From the NCBI RefSeq assembly GCF_943733665.1, contig NZ_OX030782.1, positions 4,822,501-4,886,500 of the forward strand: 64,000 bases of DNA. Direction: 5' to 3'. The position numbers and the translations under genes are program-made. The notes under the pieces were generated by a model. That model did no database searches, was not told the DNA's origin, and saw only the letters and a list, made by a program, of their open reading frames with translations. The stretch is from Aquimarina sp. Aq107. GTDB taxonomy: Bacteria > Bacteroidota > Bacteroidia > Flavobacteriales > Flavobacteriaceae. Shown here one piece after another: positions 18,537-26,471 of this stretch. The number at the start of each line of letters is the position of its first letter. Position 1 is the stretch's first letter.

Positions 18537-18544
18537 TATCTTTG
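18537..18544 (+). promoter_or_regulatory. -7 promoter element of gltX
   Basis: TATCTTTG matches the Bacteroidota -7 consensus TAnnTTTG and lies about 40 bp before the gltX ATG. No clear -33 TTG was found at the usual spacing. Confidence 0.55.
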
Positions 18545-18585
18545 CCTTCACTTTTGCACGTCTTATTCAGCAAAAAACAAAGATT

Positions 18586-20097
18586 ATGACAAAAAACATT
18601 AGGGTACGATTCGCCCCAAGTCCAACTGGACCTCTTCATATCGGAGGAGTAAGAACTGCTTTATTTAATTATCTTTTTGCTAAAAAAAACAAAGGAACAT
18701 TTGTTCTTAGGATAGAAGATACTGATCAAAACAGATATGTTCCAGGTGCCGAAAACTATATAACCGAATCATTAAACTGGTGTAATATCCCATTTGATGA
18801 AGGCCCAGGTAAAGAAGGTAATTTCGGTCCATACAAACAAAGTGAAAGAAAGCACTTATATAAACAATATGCAGATCAATTAATAAAAAATGGTCACGCT
18901 TATTATGCTTTTGATACATCAGAAGAGCTTACTGAGCACAGAAAAGATCATGAAGCAAAAGGTAAAACCTTTATTTATAATTGGCATAATAGATCCAAGT
19001 TAAATAATTCGTTGTCCCTCTCAGAAAACGAAACACAACTAAAAATTGAATCTGGTGATCCATATGTCATACGTTTTAAATGTCCTACAGATGAAACTTT
19101 ACATTTAACTGACGAAGTACGTGGAGATATTACCATAGATACTAATATATTAGACGATAAAATATTGTTTAAAAGTGATGGAATGCCCACTTATCATCTT
19201 GCCAATATAGTAGATGATCACTTAATGGAAATCACTCATGTTATTCGCGGAGAGGAATGGTTACCTTCCTTGGCTCTACACGTACTATTGTATAGATCTC
19301 TAGAATGGAAAGCTCCTAGCTTCTCTCATCTACCTCTAATACTAAAACCAACAGGCAAAGGAAAATTAGGTAAAAGAGATGGAATTACCGGTGGATTCCC
19401 TGTTTTTCCTTTACAATGGACAGATCCTAAAACTAATGAAGAGGCCTCTGGATATCGTGAAGATGGATATTTACCTGAAGCAGTCATTAATATGCTTGCT
19501 TTTCTTGGTTGGAATCCCGGAACAGAACAAGAACTTTTTTCTTTAGAACAACTGATAAATGAGTTTGATCTGACTAGAGTTAACAAAGCCGGAGCAAAAT
19601 TTGATCCTGAAAAAACTAAGTGGTTCCAACAACAACACTTTCAGCAAGCCGATAATACCGTACACGTGGAACAATTACAACAAATACTTTCTGAAAATAA
19701 TATTTCTACTTCTTATGATCTAAACGAAGTAGTAGAACTTATAAAAGAAAGAGCCGTTTTTTCTAAAGATCTCTGGCACCTTAGCAAGTTTCTGTTCATT
19801 GCTCCTTCTGAATACGATGATAAGGCTACTAAAAAAGCTTGGAAACAAGAAACTCCTGATTTAATGCATGAACTCACTCGAATAATTAGTGATATTCATG
19901 ATTTCAAATCAGAAAACATTTCTAATACAGTAAAAAGCTGGATAAAATCTAAAGAAATTGGATTTGGTAAAATTATGATGCCTTTACGAATTGCTTTAGT
20001 AGGATCTTTACAAGGTCCTGATATTTTTAGAATTATGGAAATTATTGGTAAAGCAGAAACTCTAAAACGAATCGAAGCTATTATAGAAAAACTATAA
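18586..20097 (+). CDS. gltX: Glutamate--tRNA ligase
   Basis: GltX charges tRNA-Glu with glutamate. The 503-aa protein begins with the class I synthetase signature VRFAPSPTGPLHIGGVRTAL (the HIGH motif is HIGG here). It has the KMSKS-equivalent KLGKRDG (about 259-265), preceded by LPLILKPTGKG. The C-terminal helical anticodon-binding part spans about 330-503 and ends LVGSLQGPDIFRIMEIIGKA. A hairpin terminator follows, so it appears monocistronic. Confidence 0.97.
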   Translation: MTKNIRVRFAPSPTGPLHIGGVRTALFNYLFAKKNKGTFVLRIEDTDQNRYVPGAENYITESLNWCNIPFDEGPGKEGNFGPYKQSERKHLYKQYADQLIKNGHAYYAFDTSEELTEHRKDHEAKGKTFIYNWHNRSKLNNSLSLSENETQLKIESGDPYVIRFKCPTDETLHLTDEVRGDITIDTNILDDKILFKSDGMPTYHLANIVDDHLMEITHVIRGEEWLPSLALHVLLYRSLEWKAPSFSHLPLILKPTGKGKLGKRDGITGGFPVFPLQWTDPKTNEEASGYREDGYLPEAVINMLAFLGWNPGTEQELFSLEQLINEFDLTRVNKAGAKFDPEKTKWFQQQHFQQADNTVHVEQLQQILSENNISTSYDLNEVVELIKERAVFSKDLWHLSKFLFIAPSEYDDKATKKAWKQETPDLMHELTRIISDIHDFKSENISNTVKSWIKSKEIGFGKIMMPLRIALVGSLQGPDIFRIMEIIGKAETLKRIEAIIEKL

Positions 20098-20122
20098 TAC
20101 TTATAAATTTATAAATTATAAG

Positions 20123-20160
20123 AAGACCCTTTTATCATGCTTAGATAAAAGGGTCTTTCT
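20123..20160 (+). terminator. Terminator of gltX
   Basis: A 14-bp perfect stem (20123-20136 with 20144-20157) has a 7-nt loop and is followed by a T-rich tail, 26 bp past the gltX stop. Confidence 0.88.
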
Positions 20161-20218
20161 CTTGTTAGTTGTAACAATTTACAATAAACATATACTTATA
20201 TAATAAACATTCTAAATA

Positions 20219-20407
20219 ATGTCAACTATGGGAAAGCAATATAAAGTTCTTAAATTATCAAATTTATGGTCAACCGAAAAACTACGCAAGCAAGCTGAAG
20301 ACACTCTAAATAAAGCTTCGCAGGAAGGATGGGAAATTATCTCAGTCGCTTTCGGAACTTCTAGTAGTTCAGGCATGTCCACTGCAATGATAACTATAGC
20401 AAAATAA
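20219..20407 (+). CDS. Small DUF4177-like protein
   Basis: The 62-aa protein (possible internal ATG at 20228) has a pattern resembling DUF4177: a strand (QYKVLKLS), a helix (KLRKQAEDTLNKASQEGW) and a strand (WEIISVAFGT). The GWE-I-I-S-V motif after a helix is characteristic of that small family, whose role is unknown. No signal peptide. It lies between the gltX terminator and the SPFH gene, 64 bp upstream of the latter, and may be co-transcribed with it. Confidence 0.65.
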   Translation: MSTMGKQYKVLKLSNLWSTEKLRKQAEDTLNKASQEGWEIISVAFGTSSSSGMSTAMITIAK

Positions 20408-20471
20408 TATAAAATGATTTACAATTAATTAGTAACTTCATTTCAACTATTAACTTTTAATATAAAAAACA

Positions 20472-21416
20472 ATGGGACTATATCTAATACCGTTAGTGAT
20501 ATTCGGTTTTATAATTCTTATATCAGGAATATTCACCGTAAAACAACAGACCTCAGCTGTCGTAGAACGCTTTGGTAAATTTTTGAGCATTAGAAACTCT
20601 GGACTACATTTCAAAATTCCAATTTTTGATCGAATCTCTGGTAGAATAAATCTAAAAATTCAACAATTAGATGTTCTAGTAGAAACGAAAACTAAAGATG
20701 ATGTTTTTGTTCGTTTAAAAATATCAGTACAGTTCCAGGTAATTAAAGCTAAAGTATATGATGCATTTTATAAATTAGAAAACCCGCATGATCAAATTAC
20801 TTCATATGTATTTGATGTAGTTCGTGCCGAAGTTCCTAAAATGAAATTAGATGATGTATTTGAAAGAAAAGATGATATTGCCATTGCAGTAAAACAAGAG
20901 CTTAATGAAGCTATGGTAAACTATGGTTATGATATTATCAAAACATTAGTTACTGATATAGATCCAGATCTTCAAGTAAAAGAAGCTATGAATAGAATTA
21001 ACGCTGCAGAACGTGAAAAAGTTGCAGCCGAATATGAAGCGGAAGCGGAACGTATAAAAATAGTAGCTAAAGCTCGTGCTGAAGCAGAGAGTAAGAGATT
21101 ACAAGGTCAAGGTATTGCTGATCAAAGGAGAGAAATTGCTAGAGGTTTAGAAGAAAGTGTTGATGTTCTAAATAACGTGGGTATTAATTCTCAAGAAGCC
21201 TCTGCTCTTATTGTAGTAACACAGCACTATGACACACTACAATCTATAGGAGAAGAAACCAATAGTAATTTAATATTATTGCCTAATTCCCCACAAGCCG
21301 GAAGCGATATGTTAAATAATATGATTGCCTCATTTACTGCCTCAAACCAAATAGGTGAAGAAATGAAGAAACAAAATGCAAAAAAAGGTATCGGTGGAAA
21401 AAAACCCGATGCATAG
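20472..21416 (+). CDS. SPFH/band 7 (stomatin-like) membrane protein
   Basis: The 314-aa protein has one N-terminal transmembrane helix (about 4-22, LIPLVIFGFIILISGIF) followed by an SPFH domain (about 24-190: QQTSAVVERFGKFLSIRNSG, DVFVRLKISVQFQV, ITSYVFDVVRAEVPKM). A helical coiled coil is rich in Ala/Glu (AEREKVAAEYEAEAERIKI, about 176-230). Members such as QmcA form oligomeric membrane assemblies that organise microdomains or regulate proteases. No NfeD partner gene is adjacent, so the specific subfamily is uncertain. It is followed by its own terminator. Confidence 0.9.
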   Translation: MGLYLIPLVIFGFIILISGIFTVKQQTSAVVERFGKFLSIRNSGLHFKIPIFDRISGRINLKIQQLDVLVETKTKDDVFVRLKISVQFQVIKAKVYDAFYKLENPHDQITSYVFDVVRAEVPKMKLDDVFERKDDIAIAVKQELNEAMVNYGYDIIKTLVTDIDPDLQVKEAMNRINAAEREKVAAEYEAEAERIKIVAKARAEAESKRLQGQGIADQRREIARGLEESVDVLNNVGINSQEASALIVVTQHYDTLQSIGEETNSNLILLPNSPQAGSDMLNNMIASFTASNQIGEEMKKQNAKKGIGGKKPDA

Positions 21417-21435
21417 AATTATCTTATAAAATAAC

Positions 21436-21472
21436 AAAACCCGATCACATATTACGATCGGGTTTTATTTTT
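21436..21472 (+). terminator. Terminator of the SPFH gene
   Basis: An 11-bp perfect stem (21436-21446 with 21456-21466) is followed by a T-rich tract. Confidence 0.88.
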
Positions 21473-21701
21473 TACAGGTTTAATAAAAATCTATGTTCAC
21501 AAATCACTAATTTTGCTAAAAATTGAATTGGACGGTTTTAAGAGCATTTTAATAGTAAAGCGATAAGAATATATTATGCAACTTTTATTTTCCCTTACAG
21601 TCTTTAATATAAACCCATTTTTAATAGGGAAAAACTATATAAAAATTAATAGTATAGTTTTTTCTGATATAACAAAAAAATAGTTTTTACAACAAATAAA
21701 A

Positions 21702-22214
21702 ATGAAAAATTACCTATTTATACTTCTTTTGATTTCGGGAAGCGTTTTTTCCCAAAATGTTAATACATTAAAAAAACAAGCAATCCGAGATGCAAAAGCT
21801 ATTTCTGAAGCTTCTCTTAAAAAAGATGTAAATACTCTTTTAGACTACACACATCCAAAAATTTTTAAAAAATATGGTGAAGAGCAATTAAAAAATGATA
21901 TTGAACAAGTATTTAGAACAATGACTGCTCAAAAGATTAAAATTGTTAGTTCAAAAGTTAATGGCGTATCAGAAATAAAAAAAGAAAAAAAAGAATATCG
22001 ATGTCTAGTTAAGAATACTATAAAAATGGATTTTAACGGACGCGATGTCACATTAAAAAGTTCTTTATTCGGTTTTTATGACAAAAAGAAAGAGAAATGG
22101 TACTTTATAGAATCTAATAAACTACTTGATGATGAGGAAACAAAAAAAATATTTAAAAATTTCGAAACAGAAATTGAAATACCTCAAGATGAGCATATAG
22201 CTGCTGATTACTAG
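21702..22214 (+). CDS. Secreted protein of unknown function
   Basis: The 170-aa protein has a clear signal peptide (MKNYLFILLLISGSVFSQ). The mature part starts with an amphipathic helix (KQAIRDAKAISEASLKKDVN), then LLDYTHPKIFKKYGEEQL, and continues as beta-strands (EYRCLVKNTIKMDF, LKSSLFGFYDKKKEKWYFIE). The helix plus curved sheet and the terminal WYFIE strand suggest an NTF2-like cone fold, a fold inference only. It is probably periplasmic. It is monocistronic, ending at a bidirectional terminator shared with the converging glnS. Confidence 0.75.
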   Translation: MKNYLFILLLISGSVFSQNVNTLKKQAIRDAKAISEASLKKDVNTLLDYTHPKIFKKYGEEQLKNDIEQVFRTMTAQKIKIVSSKVNGVSEIKKEKKEYRCLVKNTIKMDFNGRDVTLKSSLFGFYDKKKEKWYFIESNKLLDDEETKKIFKNFETEIEIPQDEHIAADY

Positions 22215-22216
22215 AT

Positions 22217-22252
22217 AAAAAAAGAGATGAACATTATATTCATCTCTTTTTT
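22217..22252. terminator. Bidirectional terminator between the secreted protein and glnS
   Basis: A 14-bp stem (22217-22230 paired with about 22239-22252), with A-runs and T-runs on both sides, lies between converging genes. Confidence 0.88.
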
Positions 22253-22271
22253 TATTTAATAATATATACTT

Positions 22272-24326
22272 CTATCTAATATTATATTTACTAGCTAAAA
22301 TTTGTGCTTCTTTACTTAAAAGTTCATTAGCATCTTCTTTTCCTTTTAATAGAAAATCCATAGCTTCTTTATCTGGATTTATATTTTTAGTTTCTAGAAC
22401 AACACCTAATGCCAAAGTTACTACAATACGAGTACCTATCTTTTTAGCGGCAGTAGCATAAAGTGAAACCAATTCGTCTATTTCTACTTTTTTCGCAGCT
22501 TCTAAAATTTTTATTTTAAGCGCTTCTCTCTTCTCTTCAGGTAAATTAGTATACTTCTTCCCTGCTCTCTTAATTTCATCTATTGCAAGTACTTCTCGTT
22601 GCTTATTAGGTTGTGGTTTGTTGCCATTATTCGCTTGTTTATTCGAAACAGGTTTAACTTTAGCCCAAGTATCCCTAAGACCTACAGTTTTATTAAAAAC
22701 TAAAGAATCCGATTTACTATCTGGGTCTACATTAAAATAACCTAACCTTTGAAATTGAAATTGTTCTAGTAGATCGACCTCTTTAAGACTTGGTTCTACG
22801 TAACCCGTAATAACATTTAAAGAACTAGGATTAATAAAATCCATAAAATCCTTTTCCTTATGACTATCTGGAGCTTCATCATTAAACAAACGATCATATA
22901 ACCTAATCTCTGCTTTAATAGCGTGTTTTATAGATACCCAATGCAATGTTCCCTTAACATTACGCTTTGATTCCTCCGTACCACTACCCGACTTACTTTT
23001 AGGATCATATGTACATTGAATTTCTATGACATTTCCTTCATCATCTTTAATAACACTTTCACCTTTAATTATAAATGCATTTTTTAAACGAACTTCTTTT
23101 CCTAATGTCAATCTAAAATATTTTCGACCAGCTTCTTCCTTAAAATCTTCTCTTTCTATATATAATTCTTTTGAAAAAGGAATTTCTCTAGAACCTGCTC
23201 TTTCATCTTCAGGATTATTCTCCGCTTCTAACCATTCTTCTTCATTATCAGGATAATTAGTAATTACTAATTTTACTGGATCCAACACCGCCATTACTCT
23301 AGGAGCTGTTTTATTAAGATCTTCTCTTACACAAAATTCTAATAAAGAAACATCTATAACATTTTCTCTTTTAGCTACACCTACAGTTTCTACAAACTTC
23401 CTAATAGAAGCAGGAGTATATCCCCTTCTTCTTAAACCAGAAATAGTAGGCATTCTTGGATCATCCCAACCTTTTACTATACCATCATTAACAAGTCGTA
23501 ACAACTTACGTTTACTCATTATTGTATAACTCAAATTAAGTCGCGCAAATTCCCTCTGTTTTGGTCTTATAGTCTCATTATCATAAATTTGATCCAAAAA
23601 CCAATCATACAGTTTTCTATGTGGCTTAAATTCTAAAGAACACAATGAATGTGATATATTTTCAATATAATCACTTTCTCCATGAGTCCAATCATACATA
23701 GGATATATACACCACTCATCACCCGTTCTATGATGAGACTTCTTTAATATTCTATACATCAATGGATCACGCATCAACATATTAGGATCCTCCATATCAA
23801 TTTTGGCTCTAACTACATGTGCTCCTTCATCAAATTCACCTGCTTTCATTCTGTTAAATAAGTCCAAATTTTCTTCTACTGATCTATCTCTAAAAGGGCT
23901 ATTAATACCAGGTTCTGTGGTAGTTCCTTTCTGTTCAGCAATTTTCTCCGAAGATTGGCTATCCACATATGCTTTTCCCTCTTTAATCAACATTATAGTC
24001 CAATCATATAATTGCTGAAAATAATCAGAAGAATAACATTCTTTATCCCATTGATATCCTAACCAAGAAATATCCTTTTTAATAGCATCTACATACTCTT
24101 GTTCTTCTTTTGCTGGATTTGTATCATCAAAACGAAGATTTACAGGCGCATCATAAGTCAAACCTAAACCAAAACTAATTCCTATAGCTTTAGTGTGACC
24201 AATATGTAGATATCCATTAGGTTCTGGAGGAAAACGAAAGCGTAAATCCTTTGGATTCATTCCATTCGCTAAATCTTCTTCTACAATATGTTCTAAAAAA
24301 TTGAGTGATTTTTTTTCTTCTGTCAT
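22272..24326 (-). CDS. glnS: Glutamine--tRNA ligase with C-terminal extension
   Basis: GlnS charges tRNA-Gln. The 684-aa protein has the HIGH box in RFPPEPNGYLHIGHTKAI (about 27-44), the KMSKS-equivalent IMSKRKL (about 271-277) and GWDDPRMPTISGLRRRGYTP (about 287-306). These separate GlnRS from GluRS. The beta-barrel anticodon-binding domains extend to about 560. A low-complexity Asn/Gln/Lys linker (KQANNGNKPQPNKQRE) then leads to about 110 helical residues (VLAIDEIKRAGKKYTNL onward), beyond the roughly 555-aa length of E. coli GlnRS. Many Bacteroidota GlnRS are annotated as YqeY fusions, but similarity of this tail to YqeY is not obvious by eye. A -33/-7 promoter is visible at 24344-24375. 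Confidence 0.95.
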   Translation of the reverse strand: MTEEKKSLNFLEHIVEEDLANGMNPKDLRFRFPPEPNGYLHIGHTKAIGISFGLGLTYDAPVNLRFDDTNPAKEEQEYVDAIKKDISWLGYQWDKECYSSDYFQQLYDWTIMLIKEGKAYVDSQSSEKIAEQKGTTTEPGINSPFRDRSVEENLDLFNRMKAGEFDEGAHVVRAKIDMEDPNMLMRDPLMYRILKKSHHRTGDEWCIYPMYDWTHGESDYIENISHSLCSLEFKPHRKLYDWFLDQIYDNETIRPKQREFARLNLSYTIMSKRKLLRLVNDGIVKGWDDPRMPTISGLRRRGYTPASIRKFVETVGVAKRENVIDVSLLEFCVREDLNKTAPRVMAVLDPVKLVITNYPDNEEEWLEAENNPEDERAGSREIPFSKELYIEREDFKEEAGRKYFRLTLGKEVRLKNAFIIKGESVIKDDEGNVIEIQCTYDPKSKSGSGTEESKRNVKGTLHWVSIKHAIKAEIRLYDRLFNDEAPDSHKEKDFMDFINPSSLNVITGYVEPSLKEVDLLEQFQFQRLGYFNVDPDSKSDSLVFNKTVGLRDTWAKVKPVSNKQANNGNKPQPNKQREVLAIDEIKRAGKKYTNLPEEKREALKIKILEAAKKVEIDELVSLYATAAKKIGTRIVVTLALGVVLETKNINPDKEAMDFLLKGKEDANELLSKEAQILASKYNIR

Positions 24327-24343
24327 TGGATAAAAATAAAATA

Positions 24344-24375
24344 CAAAACTACCTAATATTTCTAATGATACACAA
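24344..24375 (-). promoter_or_regulatory. Promoter of glnS
   Basis: On the minus strand, TTG (24373-24375), a 21-nt spacer and TAGTTTTG (24344-24351) match the TTG-N19-23-TAnnTTTG promoter of Flavobacteriaceae. It lies 17 bp before the glnS ATG, implying a very short leader. Confidence 0.6.
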
Positions 24376-24478
24376 CAATTGTTTCATATCTATTTCAATG
24401 TTACACTATGAATACATAAAAGGGTTATTTTCCTGTAAATTCTTTTCAAAGATTCTATTACCTTTGAAAAAAAAATTT

Positions 24479-24835
24479 GTGGGTTTAATTACGCTTAAAA
24501 ACATCAAGATATATGCATATCACGGATGTCTGGTTGAAGAAAAAAAAATTGGTTCTGATTATAGAGTTGATTTAAAAATTAAAGCTAATTTAAATACATC
24601 TGCTAAATCAGATAATCTTTCTGATACTGTTGATTATGTGCATCTTAATCACATTGTAAAAGAAGAAATGGCTATTCGTTCTAAACTATTAGAACATGCT
24701 GCAGAACGAATTTTAACTCGTATATTAAAAGAGTTACCTTTAGTGAATAAAGCGACGGTTGATGTTTCTAAAATTAACCCACCTATAGGCGGTAATGTAC
24801 AAATGGTTACAATTACTAGGAGTAAAAAAAGATAA
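24479..24835 (+). CDS. folB: Dihydroneopterin aldolase
   Basis: FolB converts 7,8-dihydroneopterin to 6-hydroxymethyl-dihydropterin in folate synthesis. The frame is open from 24305, but the first 58 codons (hydrophobic and Phe/Lys-rich) look non-coding and overlap the glnS 5' end. A GTG at 24479 gives 118 aa, the normal FolB length, starting GLITLKNIKIYAYHGCLVEE after the initiator. Family hallmarks are YAYHG (about 12-16), SDTVDYVHLNHIVKEEM (about 47-63), LLEHAAERI (about 69-77) and KINPPIGG (about 99-106). The tRNA-Cys gene follows 53 bp downstream. Confidence 0.92.
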   Translation: MGLITLKNIKIYAYHGCLVEEKKIGSDYRVDLKIKANLNTSAKSDNLSDTVDYVHLNHIVKEEMAIRSKLLEHAAERILTRILKELPLVNKATVDVSKINPPIGGNVQMVTITRSKKR

Positions 24836-24863
24836 ATAAATCTGAAGTAACCATAAATTTTTT

Positions 24864-24871
24864 TACATTTG
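24864..24871 (+). promoter_or_regulatory. -7 promoter element of tRNA-Cys
   Basis: TACATTTG matches TAnnTTTG and ends 17 bp before the tRNA 5' end. The -33 element is not clear. Confidence 0.55.
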
Positions 24872-24888
24872 CCCTCGAAGATGAAAAG

Positions 24889-24959
24889 GGTGTCGTGGCC
24901 GAGTGGCTAGGCAGTGGTCTGCAACACCATCTACAGCGGTTCGAATCCGCTCGACACCT
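24889..24959 (+). tRNA. tRNA-Cys (anticodon GCA)
   Basis: A complete cloverleaf is visible. The 7-bp acceptor stem pairs 24889-24895 with 24952-24958, and the discriminator is U at 24959, as usual for tRNA-Cys. The D arm is GCC...GGC, the anticodon loop is CTGCAAC with GCA at positions 34-36, and the T arm is AGCGG-TTCGAAT-CCGCT. The CCA end is not encoded. It is followed by a strong hairpin. Confidence 0.95.
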
Positions 24960-24960
24960 C

Positions 24961-24998
24961 AAAAAAAAGTCCTGTAAAAATTACAGGACTTTTTTTAT
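24961..24998. terminator. Bidirectional terminator after tRNA-Cys
   Basis: A 10-bp core stem (24968-24977 with 24981-24990) is extended by flanking A and T runs. It ends the tRNA-Cys transcript and, in the other direction, the LysE-family gene. Confidence 0.88.
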
Positions 24999-25690
24999 TA
25001 AAAACCGGATTCCGGTTTAATTTTTTCAATCTTATCTTGAATTCTTTTTTCCATAGTTTCTGGCAAAACCCCTTTTATGATAAGAAAAACTCCAAAAACA
25101 ACCATAATAATACTAATAGTTCTTTTTATTAAATAAGTACGTTTAGGTGTTAATTTTCTTTTTAAACGTTTTGCTAACAACATTTTAAGCACATCTATAA
25201 ATAAATATGTCCCTAAAACCATAGCAAAAAAGATAAAAATCCTATTGGTATTCATATCCATCTGAGGTCCTGCAACCACAATAATTCCAATCCAAAAACC
25301 TAAAACTCCAATATTTATGAAATTCAATAAAAATCCTTTAAAAAAAAGCACAAAATAATTGTGCTTATTTATAATCTCAACTGAAGTATCCCTAAGTTTA
25401 TTGTAATTTTTTCTTTCCTTAATAAATGATATTGCACCATAGGTAGCTAATAACATGCCTCCAAAAACAAACAAAGCAGGATCATCTTTTATTTTTTCTA
25501 AAATCTGATTCGTACTAAAATATGCTATTAAAATAAAAACAATATCAGCAAATATCACTCCTAGATCGACTGCTAAAGCTGCTCTAAATCCTTTTATAGC
25601 CGCGGTTTCTAGTAATACAAAGAATACTGGCCCAATTAAAAAGGCTAATATAAATCCTAAAAATATAGCTGCTTGAGCGTCTTGAAACAT
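24998..25690 (-). CDS. LysE/RhtB-family amino-acid exporter
   Basis: The 230-aa inner-membrane protein has six hydrophobic segments. The N-terminus (AAIFLGFILAFLIGPVFFVL, about 7-26) carries the LysE-family Gly-Pro in the first helix, followed by ETAAIKGFRAALAVDLGVIF (about 28-47), another family hallmark. These transporters export amino acids or related metabolites by proton exchange. The basic C-terminus (KRIQDKIEKIKPESGF) is cytoplasmic by the usual topology. The substrate is unknown. Confidence 0.85.
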   Translation of the reverse strand: MFQDAQAAIFLGFILAFLIGPVFFVLLETAAIKGFRAALAVDLGVIFADIVFILIAYFSTNQILEKIKDDPALFVFGGMLLATYGAISFIKERKNYNKLRDTSVEIINKHNYFVLFFKGFLLNFINIGVLGFWIGIIVVAGPQMDMNTNRIFIFFAMVLGTYLFIDVLKMLLAKRLKRKLTPKRTYLIKRTISIIMVVFGVFLIIKGVLPETMEKRIQDKIEKIKPESGF

Positions 25691-25730
25691 AAAATGTAAG
25701 CGTATTTCTTACAAAGTTAGAAAATACTAC

Positions 25731-26405
25731 TTAGTTTACCTCTATAATCTTACCACCAAAAACTTTTTTTCCATCCACTTCTTTTGGATTTCCATAAATT
25801 CTAATCGTACCTCCTGCAGCTGTATTTGCTTTTACATAATCACTAGCATTTACATTTGCTCTTCCACCAGCACTAATTTTAACCTGTGTGCTTCTAGTTT
25901 TTAAATCTTCTGCAATAAATTGTCCTCCTGCTTTTACGGTAACTTCTTGTTCATCTACTTTTCCTTCTAAATGCAATCCACCACCACTTACAGCTCGTGC
26001 TAATAATTTTTCTGCTTCAATCTCTGCATATATATCACCACCCTCTTGAGCTCGTAAATCTAATTCACCGCCAATAAGTACTTCTTTAACCATTATTTTT
26101 GCCCCTTCATTTACATCTAACTTCTTGATATCAGTATAATAAACAATAACCTTTGTATCATTATTATCCCAAGTATTACTTAAAGACATCTTAATTTTAA
26201 GTACGTTATCCTTAATAACAACATCCACTTCTTTTCTACTAATTCCTGAAACTTCTACTTTATTTTCAGATCCCTTAATGAGTTTCACTTCTATTTTATC
26301 AAAGACTTTAAGTTCATTAAAATCTCCAACATTTTTTGTTATAACCTTTTGTGCGTTTAATAAGGATACCACAAATAATAACGAAAGAAATATTACTTTT
26401 TTCAT
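25731..26405 (-). CDS. Head-GIN domain (DUF2807) secreted protein
   Basis: The 224-aa protein has a signal peptide (MKKVIFLSLLFVVSLLNAQ) followed by a DUF2807 auto-transporter adhesin head-GIN domain. It begins NVGDFNELKVFDKIEVKLIKG and has the Gly-rich beta-helix ladder (AVSGGGLHLEGKV, VKAGGQFIAEDL, ISAGGRANVNAS, NTAAGGTIRIYG). Such proteins are common in Bacteroidota and presumably act in the periplasm or at the surface. Their function is not established. The gene lies between rnr and the LysE-type gene on the same strand, 40-66 bp from each, and could belong to one transcript. Confidence 0.88.
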   Translation of the reverse strand: MKKVIFLSLLFVVSLLNAQKVITKNVGDFNELKVFDKIEVKLIKGSENKVEVSGISRKEVDVVIKDNVLKIKMSLSNTWDNNDTKVIVYYTDIKKLDVNEGAKIMVKEVLIGGELDLRAQEGGDIYAEIEAEKLLARAVSGGGLHLEGKVDEQEVTVKAGGQFIAEDLKTRSTQVKISAGGRANVNASDYVKANTAAGGTIRIYGNPKEVDGKKVFGGKIIEVN

Positions 26406-26471
26406 TTCCTAAATAAATTTAAAATTGATAAATGTGTGATTTATATTTTGATTAACGATTACTATTATTCT

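Noticed and set aside
19658..19673. parS-like CACGTGGAACA half-site in gltX
   Set aside because: Only 12 of 16 positions match; the left arm is absent. It lies in normal coding sequence, so it is probably chance.
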